A DNA stretch of 64,000 nt, from the NCBI GenBank assembly GCA_958443265.1, contig CAUCKA010000001.1, positions 186,001-250,000 of the forward strand, given 5' to 3'. The notes under the pieces are model-generated. The model was not told where the DNA came from and made no database searches. It was given only the letters and a program-made list of their open reading frames with translations. The translations under genes and the position numbers were made by a program. Below, piece after piece: positions 16,096 through 24,488 of this stretch. The stretch is from an uncultured Collinsella sp. Lineage in GTDB: Bacteria > Actinomycetota > Coriobacteriia > Coriobacteriales > Coriobacteriaceae. Numbering within the stretch: position 1 is the first letter of the stretch; every line of letters begins with the position of its first letter.

Positions 16096-17613
16096 TTAGT
16101 TGGTGCTCATTCGTTTTGCTGCAGACTCGACGTAGCTTGCCATCTCATCGACGTCGCAGACGTCTTCGAAGCGGACGGGCTTGGACTCGAGTTCGGCGAG
16201 CTGGGTCGGGGCGACCGTGTTGGTGGCCTGCTCGAGCACACGCATAGCCTCAAAATCATCCTCGGGAACGTCGAGGCCCAAGGCGTCGCAGCAGGCTCGC
16301 GGGAACTTGTAGGGGCTGGCGGTCGAAAGCAACACGCGGGCCTTGGCGCCCTCGGCGGGAGCGACCTTTTCGAAGACGTGATAGCCGCAAGCGGTGTGCG
16401 GGTCGATCACGTAGCCGTTCGCGTCCCAGCAGCTCTTGATGGCAGTGAGGACCTCGTCCTCGCTGGCCCAACCGCAACCAAAGACGCTCTGAATCTTTGC
16501 CAGCAGGTCGGCGGGAACTTCGTAGCGACCAGTCTGTGCCAGCTGCTCCATAAGGCCGGCAACGAGCTCGCAGTCGCCGTCGGACAAGAAGTAGAGCATG
16601 CGCTCCAGGTTGGAGCTAATAAGGATGTCCATCGACGGCGAGATGGTCGTGAAGAACGGGCGGTTACGGTCGTAAACGCCGGTGGTCAGGAAGTCGGCAA
16701 GCACGTTGTTCTTGTCGCTCGCCACGACGAGCTTGGCGACGGGCAGACCCATGCACTTGGCGTAGTAGCCGGCCAAGATATCGCCAAAGTTGCCGGTGGG
16801 CACACAGAACTCTACGGCGTCGCCAGCCTCGATAGCGCCGGCGCGCAGCAGTTGCGCATAGGCGGCAAAGTAGTAGACAACCTGCGGCACCAGGCGGCCG
16901 ACGTTGATGGAGTTGGCACTCGAAAGCACAGTGCCGGCGGCTTCCAGGCGCTCGGCAAGCTCCTTATCGGCAAAGATGCGCTTGACGGCACTCTGGGCAT
17001 CGTCGAAGTTGCCGCGGATGCCGCAGACGGCGACGTTATCGCCCTCCTGCGTGGACATCTGCAGATTCTGCACGCGGCTGACTTTGCCTTCGGGATAAAA
17101 GACGGTGATGCCCGTGCCCGGGGCGTCGGCAAAGCCGGCGAGTGCTGCCTTGCCCGTGTCGCCCGACGTGGCGGTGACGATCATGATGCGCTCGGCGCCG
17201 CCGTCCTTGGCGGAAGTGCGGGCCATCAGACGGGGGAGCATCTGCAGGGCGACGTCCTTGAAGGCGCTTGTGGGGCCGCCAAAGAGCTCCATCACATAGG
17301 TCTGAGGGACGTCAGCGCCCGGTGCGGCGTCGAGTTTGACGAGCGGCGTGACCTCTTCGCTCGCGAACGTGCCGCGGTATGCCTCATTCACACAGGCCGA
17401 AATTTCTTCGGTCGTGTAATCATTCAGTAACATTCCCAACACATCTTGAGCGATTTCAAAGTACGATTTATCTGCAAGCGAGCTGATATCGACCTGCTGG
17501 GTGCCGAGCTCGTCCGAGACAAACAAACCCCCGTCGGGAGCGATGCCGGTACGGATTGCCACCTTACTTGAGCACGATAAAGTGCGTCCTCGTGTACTAT
17601 GATAAGTTCCCAT
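16096..17613 (-). CDS. thrC: Threonine synthase
   Basis: 505 residues. PLP lysine Lys119 in TSAFKD, phosphate-binding TATSGDTGKAAL, SSANSINVGRLVPQ and VPTGNFGDILAGYYA are all typical of the long-form threonine synthase. It converts O-phosphohomoserine to threonine. ATG 17613 is chosen because GAGGAG lies nine bases upstream; the open frame runs 15 codons further. It is divergent from lysC with only 104 bases between them, so both promoters share that gap. Confidence 0.95.
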   Translation of the reverse strand: MGTYHSTRGRTLSCSSKVAIRTGIAPDGGLFVSDELGTQQVDISSLADKSYFEIAQDVLGMLLNDYTTEEISACVNEAYRGTFASEEVTPLVKLDAAPGADVPQTYVMELFGGPTSAFKDVALQMLPRLMARTSAKDGGAERIMIVTATSGDTGKAALAGFADAPGTGITVFYPEGKVSRVQNLQMSTQEGDNVAVCGIRGNFDDAQSAVKRIFADKELAERLEAAGTVLSSANSINVGRLVPQVVYYFAAYAQLLRAGAIEAGDAVEFCVPTGNFGDILAGYYAKCMGLPVAKLVVASDKNNVLADFLTTGVYDRNRPFFTTISPSMDILISSNLERMLYFLSDGDCELVAGLMEQLAQTGRYEVPADLLAKIQSVFGCGWASEDEVLTAIKSCWDANGYVIDPHTACGYHVFEKVAPAEGAKARVLLSTASPYKFPRACCDALGLDVPEDDFEAMRVLEQATNTVAPTQLAELESKPVRFEDVCDVDEMASYVESAAKRMSTN

Positions 17614-17717
17614 ATAACACTGCTCCTCGGATGCCTTGGTCCCAATCGGTGAAACCATGGTATCAGAGCGCGCAAAATAGGTTCGCAGAGGCTTTTTAGA
17701 AAGGTAACCTCCAGCCC

Positions 17718-19106
17718 ATGATTAAGATTGCCAAGTTTGGCGGCTCGTCGGTCGCCGACGCCGAACACTTTAAGAAGATCAAGGCCATCGTCGATGCCGA
17801 TCCGGCCCGCCGTTTTGTGGTGGTTTCTGCCTGCGGTCGCCGTTTTAAGGGCGACACCAAGGTGACCGATCTGCTCTACTTGGTCAACGCGCACGTCAAG
17901 TACCACGTGTCGTGCGAGGAGCTGCTCGAGGACATCGGCCAGCGCTATTTTGATATCGCTGACGAGCTGGGGCTCACCTATCCCATCCGCGAAGAGTTTG
18001 CGGCCTTTGCCGAGCGTGCTCGCTCCGGTGGCTACTCTACTGAGGAGCTCGTAAGCCGCGGCGAGTACTTTACCGCTCGCCTGATGGCCGAGTACCTGGG
18101 CCTGCCGTTCCTGGATGCCGCGACGGTCGTGGCGTTCCATCATGACGGTACGCTCAGCATGAACCGCACCGCCGAGCTGGTGCAGGAGTACGGCCAGCAG
18201 GGCGGCTTTGTTATGCCCGGTTTCTACGGCGCGACGCGTGAGGGGCAGATCAAGCTGCTCGACCGTGGCGGCGGCGATATTTCCGGCTCGATTCTGGCCA
18301 AGTGCCTTGGTGCCGACCTGTACGAGAACTGGACCGACGTTTCGGGCTTCTATTCTGCCGATCCGCGTATTGTTCCCGAGGCTCAGCCCATTGCGCGCGT
18401 TACCTACGAGGAGCTGCGCGAGCTTTCGTACATGGGTGCAAGCGTCCTGCACGAGGAGGCCGTGTTCCCCGTGCGCGAGGCAGGCATTCCGCTGGTCATC
18501 AAGAACACCAATGCGCCGCAGGACCCCGGCACCATCATTAGCGAGACGGCTGACGAGGGTGAGGCGGAGCCTATCATTACCGGCGTGACCGGCAAGCGCG
18601 GCTTTGTCGCCATCAACGTTGCCCGCGACCGCACCAAGCCCCGTGTCGGCTTTATGCGCCGTGCACTTTCGGTGTTCGAACGCTATGACGTTTCCGTCGA
18701 GCATATGCCCACCGGCGTCGACCGCTTTGGCGCCGTGGTGCAGGAGCAGGATGTGCACGACTCGCTGTACTCGCTCGTGGGCGACATTCAGCAGGAGGTC
18801 GAGCCGCTCGAGATCGAGGTTGTCGAGGGTTTGGCGCTCATCGCGACCGTCGGCCGTAACCTTCGCGGCCGCGCAGGTATCTCGGGCCATCTGTTTGGCA
18901 TGCTTGGTCAGGCCGGCGTGAGCGTACGTATGATTTCGCAGAGCTGCGACGAGATCAACATCATTATCGGCGTAGAGGAGAAGGACTTCGACCTGGCGAT
19001 TCGGACCATTTACCGCGCCTTCTCCGATGAGAACGGCATTGTGAAGGTCTCCGACCTGGAGGCTCCCGCGCCGGTCGATCCCGTCCCGGCCGCGCTCCAC
19101 AAGTAG
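17718..19106 (+). CDS. lysC: Aspartate kinase
   Basis: 462 residues, monofunctional aspartokinase. KFGGSSVADAEHFKK opens the kinase domain; GFYGATREGQIKLLDRGGGDISGSILA is the ATP/aspartate site region; two ACT-type repeats follow (around GFVAINVARDRTKPRVGF and LALIATVGRNLRGRAGISGHLFGML), expected to bind the lysine and/or threonine feedback inhibitors. It catalyses the first step of the Asp family and is followed by asd on the same strand. The AAAGG upstream of ATG 17718 is about a dozen bases away, a weak site. Confidence 0.94.
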   Translation: MIKIAKFGGSSVADAEHFKKIKAIVDADPARRFVVVSACGRRFKGDTKVTDLLYLVNAHVKYHVSCEELLEDIGQRYFDIADELGLTYPIREEFAAFAERARSGGYSTEELVSRGEYFTARLMAEYLGLPFLDAATVVAFHHDGTLSMNRTAELVQEYGQQGGFVMPGFYGATREGQIKLLDRGGGDISGSILAKCLGADLYENWTDVSGFYSADPRIVPEAQPIARVTYEELRELSYMGASVLHEEAVFPVREAGIPLVIKNTNAPQDPGTIISETADEGEAEPIITGVTGKRGFVAINVARDRTKPRVGFMRRALSVFERYDVSVEHMPTGVDRFGAVVQEQDVHDSLYSLVGDIQQEVEPLEIEVVEGLALIATVGRNLRGRAGISGHLFGMLGQAGVSVRMISQSCDEINIIIGVEEKDFDLAIRTIYRAFSDENGIVKVSDLEAPAPVDPVPAALHK

Positions 19107-19117
19107 CTGCTATCCCA

Positions 19118-19149
19118 GTAGATTTTTGGGACTTGCCTCAAAAATCTAC
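19118..19149. repeat. Palindrome GTAGATTTTTG/CAAAAATCTAC after lysC
   Basis: Perfect 11-base arms with a GGGAC-containing 10-base loop, 12 bases after the lysC stop codon. It follows the same design (stem plus GGGAC loop) as the other small palindromes here. Confidence 0.65.
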
Positions 19150-19179
19150 GGCGGGGCGTTTCGTTTCGGTTTCGTTTCG

Positions 19180-19206
19180 ACGGGGCGGGTTTCGTGCCCG
19201 CCCCGT
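19180..19206 (+). terminator. GC-rich hairpin between lysC and asd
   Basis: ACGGGGCGGG pairs with CCCGCCCCGT around TTTCGTG; short T-rich tail TCTTG. Probable terminator or attenuator for lysC. Confidence 0.6.
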
Positions 19207-19280
19207 TCTTGTATACACTGGCAACAATAATCGGCCTGCTCGGCGTGCGGGCAAAAGCCACAGCCTTTAAAGGGGGAAGC

Positions 19281-20306
19281 ATGAAACAGTACACGGTTGC
19301 TATTTTGGGCGCGACGGGAGCCGTGGGCACCCAGATGCTCGAGTGCCTCAACGAGCAGGAGTTTCCGATCGGCAAGCTCAAGCTGCTAGCGAGCGCGCGC
19401 TCTGCGGGCAAGACCGTCGAGTTCCGCGGCGAGCAGGTTGTGATTGAGGAGGCTTGCCCCGAGGCCTTTGAGGGCTGCGACATCGTGCTCGGCGCCGCCG
19501 GCGACGATATTGCGAAGGAGCTGCTGCCCGAGGCCGTCAAGCGCGGCGCCGTCGTGGTCGACAACAGCCACGCCTTCCGCATGGATCCCGAGGTGCCGCT
19601 GGTTGTGCCTGAGATCAATGCCGACGACATCAAGTGGCATCACGGCCTTATCGCCAATCCCAACTGCGCGACCATCATCGGCCTGGTTCCTACGTGGCCG
19701 CTGCATCAGCTCGCCGGCGTGAAGCGCATGATCGTCTCGACGTATCAGGCTGCTTCGGGTGCCGGCGCTCCCGGCATGGCCGAGCTCGAGGCTCAGCTGG
19801 CCGCCCTGGGCCGTGGCGAGGAGATTCCTGAGCCGCGTGCATTTGCCGCCCAGCTCGCGAGCAATCTGATTCCGCAGATTGGCGGTGTCAAGGAAGAGGG
19901 CTTTACCTCCGAGGAGATGAAGTTGCAGAACGAGGGCCGCAAGATCATGCACCTGCCCGAGCTGCGCGTGAACTGCACCTGCGTGCGCGTGCCCGTGCTG
20001 CGCTCGCACTCCGAGAGCATTACGCTCGAGTTTGAGTGCGACATTACGGTCGAGGAGGCTCGTGCTGCGCTGGCTGCCGCTCCGGGCGTCAAGCTGGTTG
20101 ACGACATGAGCGCCGAGGATGCGCACGACCGCTTCCCTATGCCGATGGATACGTCCGACCAGGACCTGATCTGGGTCGGCCGCGTGCGTCGCGACATCTC
20201 GAACCCCGAGGCCGCGCGCGGTATCACCTTCTGGTGCTGCGGCGACCAAATCCGTAAGGGCGCGGCAACCAACGCCGTCCAGATCGCTAAGCTGCTCTGC
20301 GAGTAG
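19281..20306 (+). CDS. asd: Aspartate-semialdehyde dehydrogenase
   Basis: 341 residues. The NADP-binding GATGAVGTQML is at 10-20, the catalytic Cys129 sits in NPNC, STYQAASGAGAPG follows, and the acid-base histidine lies in RSHSESI. It reduces aspartyl phosphate to aspartate semialdehyde, the branch point to lysine/diaminopimelate, threonine and methionine. ATG 19281 with AGGGGGA upstream is preferred over an upstream start that would place the motif too deep. It lies downstream of lysC; a hairpin between them may tune relative expression. Confidence 0.95.
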   Translation: MKQYTVAILGATGAVGTQMLECLNEQEFPIGKLKLLASARSAGKTVEFRGEQVVIEEACPEAFEGCDIVLGAAGDDIAKELLPEAVKRGAVVVDNSHAFRMDPEVPLVVPEINADDIKWHHGLIANPNCATIIGLVPTWPLHQLAGVKRMIVSTYQAASGAGAPGMAELEAQLAALGRGEEIPEPRAFAAQLASNLIPQIGGVKEEGFTSEEMKLQNEGRKIMHLPELRVNCTCVRVPVLRSHSESITLEFECDITVEEARAALAAAPGVKLVDDMSAEDAHDRFPMPMDTSDQDLIWVGRVRRDISNPEAARGITFWCCGDQIRKGAATNAVQIAKLLCE

Positions 20307-20318
20307 TGTGACCTATCC

Positions 20319-20448
20319 GGCGGGAGCCGGGCTTGGTTTTCAGAACGTCCTCGACCATGTGTGGCGCCTTGTCCTGCTCCTTCGGAGCCGCGGACAAGGC
20401 GCCACACTGGTCTGCGGAGTGTTCTGAAAACCAAGCCCGGCTCCCGCC
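20319..20448 (+). repeat. Nested-stem 3' element, copy 2 (after asd)
   Basis: The outer 28-bp helix is perfect (20319-20346 with 20421-20448). Inside are fixed GTCCTC, a four-base helix GACC/GGTC, AT, a perfect 16-bp inner helix (20359-20374 with 20392-20407), the cap GCTCC-TTC-GGAGC and fixed TGCGGAGT. It begins 13 bases after the asd stop codon in the sense direction. No T run follows. Confidence 0.82.
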
Positions 20449-20705
20449 TGCGGTGACTCGGCTGCGAGCGGCCTGCGATGGGGTCGTTGTTGGTTGGGGC
20501 CGCTGGGCTGATGGGGCACGTGGCTGTTGCGGGCCCTGATCCCGGCGGCGGCCTCGGCGCTTTGCGCCTGCCGCCTTGGGGGACTGTGGGGCGCGGCCGG
20601 CAGCTGCGGCGCGTTGCGCCTGCTGCCTTGGGTGACTTTGGGGTCGATTGGGGTTGTCTGCACAATTCGCGGTATTATGTTGCGGAGTTTTGAAAGGAGC
20701 CGCTG
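20449..20705. other. GC-rich intergenic region with tandem hairpins before ogt
   Basis: No gene seen. Two tandem hairpins lie at 20547-20575 and 20599-20627 in a ~52-base repeated unit: GGCGGC...GGCGC-TTT-GCGCC-T-GCCGCC and GGCAGC...GGCGC-GTT-GCGCC-T-GCTGCC, each followed by TTGGG. The arms differ by a compensated base pair. Confidence 0.6.
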
Positions 20706-21284
20706 GTGGTCACGACGACATTTGCTTCGCCTTTGGGCGAAATCTTGCTTGCCGCTGATGGCCGCGGTCTGACGGGGCTTTGGTTTGAGGGGCAGGAGCA
20801 CTTTGGTTCCACGCTTCTCCGGGAAGACTCCGAACATGTTGAAGGCGCCGACGCGGTTTCCGGTACCGGTGGCATGTTGCCGGTGAGTCCGGCAAATGGC
20901 GCGGCTTCTTCGGTGCTTGAGCGTTCTTGGGCTTGGCTGAATGCTTATTTTGCGGGGCAGGAGCCTCGGTTTACGCCGCCGTTGCATATGATCGGCACGG
21001 CGTTCCAGCGCGAGGTTTGGTTTGAGCTGCTTTCTATCCCGCGTGGCGAGGTCGCTACGTATGGCGAGATCGCCCAGCGTGTTGCGGCTCGACATCATGT
21101 GCCGGGAAACGAGGCACCCGTTGTATCTCCTCGCGCGGTGGGGGCTGCGGTTGCGCGTAACCCCATTTCGATTATCGTGCCATGCCATCGCGTGGTCGCG
21201 GCCGACGGATCGCTCAACGGATATGCTGGCGGCCTTGATCGCAAGGAGTGGCTGCTTCGGCTTGAGGGCGCGTACGAGGAATAG
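20706..21284 (+). CDS. ogt: Methylated-DNA--protein-cysteine methyltransferase
   Basis: 192 residues. The suicide cysteine is Cys160 in VPCHRVV; GTAFQREVWFELLSIPRGEVATYGEIA and RAVGAAVARNPISII are the helix-turn-helix and active-site neighbours of the Ogt/AGT family. It removes alkyl groups from O6-guanine. The start is GTG at 20706 with AAGGAG upstream. The N-terminal domain carries a Gly/Ser-rich insertion around residues 45-68. Confidence 0.93.
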   Translation: MVTTTFASPLGEILLAADGRGLTGLWFEGQEHFGSTLLREDSEHVEGADAVSGTGGMLPVSPANGAASSVLERSWAWLNAYFAGQEPRFTPPLHMIGTAFQREVWFELLSIPRGEVATYGEIAQRVAARHHVPGNEAPVVSPRAVGAAVARNPISIIVPCHRVVAADGSLNGYAGGLDRKEWLLRLEGAYEE

Positions 21285-21512
21285 CGCTCGAACGCTTTGC
21301 ATAACTAGGACGCCGCGAAAGGACGAGCCTCCGTCCTTCTACGGCCGGCATGCGTCCAGACGCTTGGCATCTGCGCTTTAAGTTTGGCTAAGCCATATCT
21401 TGCGTATTTGAAAACGCGCAGGTTGAGCCGCTAGGGCTGTGCTAAGGCAGCTTTCGGTGCGCTATTATCGGCAGTATCGAAACCTGTATTTCCATGCGCC
21501 AAAGGAGCAACT

Positions 21513-22202
21513 ATGAAGCTGATGCTTGCCGAGGACGAACCTGGTCTCTCCCGCGCCCTCACCGCGATTCTTCAACATAGCGACTACGAGGTCGACACCG
21601 CCCTCGACGGCTTGACGGCGCTCGAGAATCTACTCACCAACGATTACGACGCCGCAATCCTGGACATCATGATGCCCGGCATGGACGGCATCGAGGTGCT
21701 CAAGCGTACACGCGCCGCCGGAAAGCGACTGCCCATCATCATGCTCACGGCAAAAAGCGAGGTGTCCGATAAGGTCGAGGGCCTGGATGCCGGTGCCAAC
21801 GATTACCTGACCAAGCCGTTTGCCGCCAAGGAACTGCTTGCGCGTATTCGTGCCATGACGCGTGCCGCGACGGCAATTGACGCCACGACGCTCAGCGTGG
21901 GTAACGTGCGCCTCGACACGGCGGCTTGCACGCTTGTGGGACCTTTGGGCGAGGAGCACCTGGCCAATCGCGAGTTTCAGCTTATGGAACTCTTTATGCG
22001 CAACGCCGGCACGCGCATGCCCACTGAACGTCTGATGCTCGAGGTTTGGGGTGAGGACGCGCCCGAAGGCGCCAACGTGGTGTGGGTTTATATCTCGTAC
22101 CTGCGCAAAAAGCTGACGGCGCTTGGTGCCAACGTTGCCATCCGCGCGTCGCGCAACCAAGGATATTCGCTCGAGGTTGTCGAGGAAGGAGAACGGGCGT
22201 GA
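21513..22202 (+). CDS. OmpR-family response regulator
   Basis: 229 residues. The receiver domain has acidic residues EDE near 7-9, phosphoacceptor Asp51 in ILDIMMPGMDG, and Lys in MLTAKSE. A winged-helix DNA-binding domain follows, with the REFQLMELFMRNAG and VVWVYISYLRKKL helices. AAAGGAG precedes the ATG. The stop overlaps the GTG of the histidine kinase gene, making a two-gene unit. The signal is unknown. Confidence 0.93.
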   Translation: MKLMLAEDEPGLSRALTAILQHSDYEVDTALDGLTALENLLTNDYDAAILDIMMPGMDGIEVLKRTRAAGKRLPIIMLTAKSEVSDKVEGLDAGANDYLTKPFAAKELLARIRAMTRAATAIDATTLSVGNVRLDTAACTLVGPLGEEHLANREFQLMELFMRNAGTRMPTERLMLEVWGEDAPEGANVVWVYISYLRKKLTALGANVAIRASRNQGYSLEVVEEGERA

Positions 22203-23578
22203 GCGTGCGCACGTGGTGCAAGCGCATGGCGGCGAAGCTCGGCATGGGTGTGGGCTCGGGTAATCCGGGGCGCGCCGATGCTGCCAGTGCAATGGGCCGT
22301 CGCCTGCGTCGTAAGTTCATCCTCGTTGCCATGGGCGCTGTGACCGTGGTGCTCACGCTCATCATCGCTGGCATCAACATTGTCAATTATTCGCATGTTT
22401 GCAAGATGGCCGATGCACGACTGGACTATATCCTGGCAGGCAAGGATGGCATTGATGGGGAGGGCGAGCCTAAGACCGGTCCCGGTCAGGATGCGGTTGC
22501 CGGCAAGGTTGCTACCGGTAACCGGGCGGCCGTTCGCGATGTGCATTTTGAAGGCATGACGGCGGAGTCTCCCTTCGACACGCGCTACTTTACGGTGTCG
22601 ATTGCCGGCGGGCAGGTGACCGATGTCAACACGGCCCGCATTGCCGCGGTAGGTGCCAAGCGTGCCGCCCGCATCGCTGCAGGACTATATTCCAAGGGTT
22701 GGACTTCGGGCTTTTCTGGCAACTACCGTTATACGGCTACGGTTCAGGGCGACAAGACAACCTATGTGTTCGTGGACTGTTCGCGCGAGCTTGCAAGTTT
22801 CCATTCGTTTTTGAGCGCGAGTGTGGCAATCAGCTGCATTGGCTGGCTGGCGGTGCTGGCAATTGTAACGGTCGCCTCGGGTGCGGTGATTCGGCCGATG
22901 GTCGAGAGTTATAGCAAACAGAAGCGCTTCATTACCGATGCAAGCCACGAGATCAAAACGCCGCTGGCCGTGATTGACGCCGCCAACGAGGTCCAAGAGA
23001 TCGAGAGCGGCGAGAGCGAGTGGACGCAGAGCATTCACGAGCAGGTCGCGCGGCTGACGGCGCTCACGGAGCGTCTGGTGTTCCTGGCGCGTATGGACGA
23101 GGGTTCGGCCGGCTTTACTATGGCGACGATTGATCTTTCGGAGGCCGTGGACACGGCTGCGACGCCATTTGAATCGGTGGCGGTTTCGCGCGGAAAGCGG
23201 CTGTCGACGTCGATCGCGAGCGGTGTGCGGGCCCATGCCGATGCCGCGGCAGTGGCGCAGGTTGTTGAGCTGCTGCTGGACAACGCCACACGCTACGCAA
23301 GCGAGGACAGCGTGATCGAGCTGAGCCTGCGTGCCGTTTCGCGCGGTGCGGGCAAAGGCTCGGCCGAGCTTGTCGTATCGAATGCTGTTGATGAGCTGCC
23401 CGAGGGCGACCTGGACCGGCTGTTCGACCGCTTCTATCGTGCGGACGTGTCGCGCAGCTCCAAGACAGGTGGCTCGGGCGTGGGGCTGTCCGTCGTGCGC
23501 GCCATCGCCGAAGCCCATGGCGGATCAGCCACCGTATCCGGCCACGATCATCAGATCACCTTCACCGTCCGCCTCTAA
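22199..23578 (+). CDS. Sensor histidine kinase
   Basis: 459 residues from GTG 22199, which overlaps the regulator's stop and has AAGGAG upstream; a longer open frame would overlap the regulator gene by over 100 bases. Two membrane helices (about 40-62 and 208-231) flank a ~145-residue extracytoplasmic domain. The H-box SHEIKTPLAV has His250; the ATPase domain shows LLDNATRYA, the DRLFDRFYRADVSRS segment and GGSGVGLSVV. No obvious HAMP domain is present. It should phosphorylate the adjacent response regulator. Confidence 0.92.
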   Translation: MSVRTWCKRMAAKLGMGVGSGNPGRADAASAMGRRLRRKFILVAMGAVTVVLTLIIAGINIVNYSHVCKMADARLDYILAGKDGIDGEGEPKTGPGQDAVAGKVATGNRAAVRDVHFEGMTAESPFDTRYFTVSIAGGQVTDVNTARIAAVGAKRAARIAAGLYSKGWTSGFSGNYRYTATVQGDKTTYVFVDCSRELASFHSFLSASVAISCIGWLAVLAIVTVASGAVIRPMVESYSKQKRFITDASHEIKTPLAVIDAANEVQEIESGESEWTQSIHEQVARLTALTERLVFLARMDEGSAGFTMATIDLSEAVDTAATPFESVAVSRGKRLSTSIASGVRAHADAAAVAQVVELLLDNATRYASEDSVIELSLRAVSRGAGKGSAELVVSNAVDELPEGDLDRLFDRFYRADVSRSSKTGGSGVGLSVVRAIAEAHGGSATVSGHDHQITFTVRL

Positions 23579-23579
23579 G

Positions 23580-23620
23580 ACCTGCCAAAAAGGGACAGGT
23601 TTATTTTGGCAGGTTTTATC
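23580..23620 (+). repeat. ACCTGCC palindromic repeat (family R1), copy a
   Basis: ACCTGCCAAAA pairs with TTTTGGCAGGT around AGGGACAGGTTTA, followed by TTTATC. It starts one base after the kinase stop codon and could act as a terminator. Confidence 0.8.
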
Positions 23621-23744
23621 TGTGCAGACGGCAGCGGAGGCTGGCGGTGATCGGGGCCATGAACGCCACCGACCCAAATAAACGCACCTCTAACTGCTAA
23701 AATATGGACATCGTTGTTCGGCTCCCGAAGGAAAGGAGACGGTC

Positions 23745-24419
23745 ATGCAGTACGAGATCGGCGGAGGGGCTTTCCCGGTTGTTACGTGCAACCTTAGCGA
23801 CGGCGAATCCATGATCACCGAAAGCGGTGCCATGGTCTGGATGACCCCCAACATGGAGATGTCCACCTCGGGCGGTGGTATAGGCAAGATGTTCTCTAAG
23901 GCTTTTTCGGGTGAGGCGTTGTTCCAAAACATTTGGACCGCGCACGGCGATGGCATGATTGCGTTTGGCTCTTGCTTCCCCGGCCGCATTATACCGATCG
24001 AGATTGGCCCTGGTAAGAGCTGGATTTTGCAGAAGCGTTCGTTCCTTGCCGCGGAAAGTGGTGTTGAGCTGAGCATCCACTTTAACAAGAAGGCAAAGAC
24101 CGGCGTCTTTGGCGGCGAGGGTTTTATCATGCAAAAGCTCACGGGCTCGGGTATTGCCTTTGCCGAGATCGACGGCGACCTAGTTGAGTACGAGCTTGCT
24201 GCTGGCCAGCAAATGATTGTAGATACCGGCAACGTGGCCGGCTTTGAGGAGACGGTGAGCATCGACGCGCAGATGGTCAAGGGCGTCAAAAACATCATGT
24301 TTGGCGGTGAAGGCGTGTTCAACACTGTGCTCACCGGTCCGGGGCGCATCTGGCTGCAGACAATGCCCATTTCCAATCTTGCGGCAGCAGTGGCTTCGAT
24401 GACCAACAATAATAACTAA
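23745..24419 (+). CDS. AIM24/TIGR00266-family protein
   Basis: 224 residues. MQYEIGGGAFPVVTCNLSDGESMITESGAMVWM at the start and repeated glycine-rich beta segments (FGGEGFIMQKLTGSGIAFAEI, FGGEGVFNTVLTGPGRIWLQTMP) are characteristic of the AIM24 family. The fold is a beta-sandwich related to tryptophan RNA-binding attenuation proteins. The molecular role in bacteria is not established. AAAGGAG precedes the ATG. It is a single-gene unit ending in a strong terminator. Confidence 0.85.
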   Translation: MQYEIGGGAFPVVTCNLSDGESMITESGAMVWMTPNMEMSTSGGGIGKMFSKAFSGEALFQNIWTAHGDGMIAFGSCFPGRIIPIEIGPGKSWILQKRSFLAAESGVELSIHFNKKAKTGVFGGEGFIMQKLTGSGIAFAEIDGDLVEYELAAGQQMIVDTGNVAGFEETVSIDAQMVKGVKNIMFGGEGVFNTVLTGPGRIWLQTMPISNLAAAVASMTNNNN

Positions 24420-24433
24420 TCGTGTATAGGATG

Positions 24434-24471
24434 ACGCGCGCGGCGGGCCCGGCCTGTCGTGCGCGTTTTTT
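24434..24471 (+). terminator. Terminator of the AIM24-like gene
   Basis: ACGCGC pairs with GCGCGT around a GC-rich loop with further internal pairing; six T follow. Confidence 0.75.
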
Positions 24472-24488
24472 GGTGGCAAACGCCCTGT

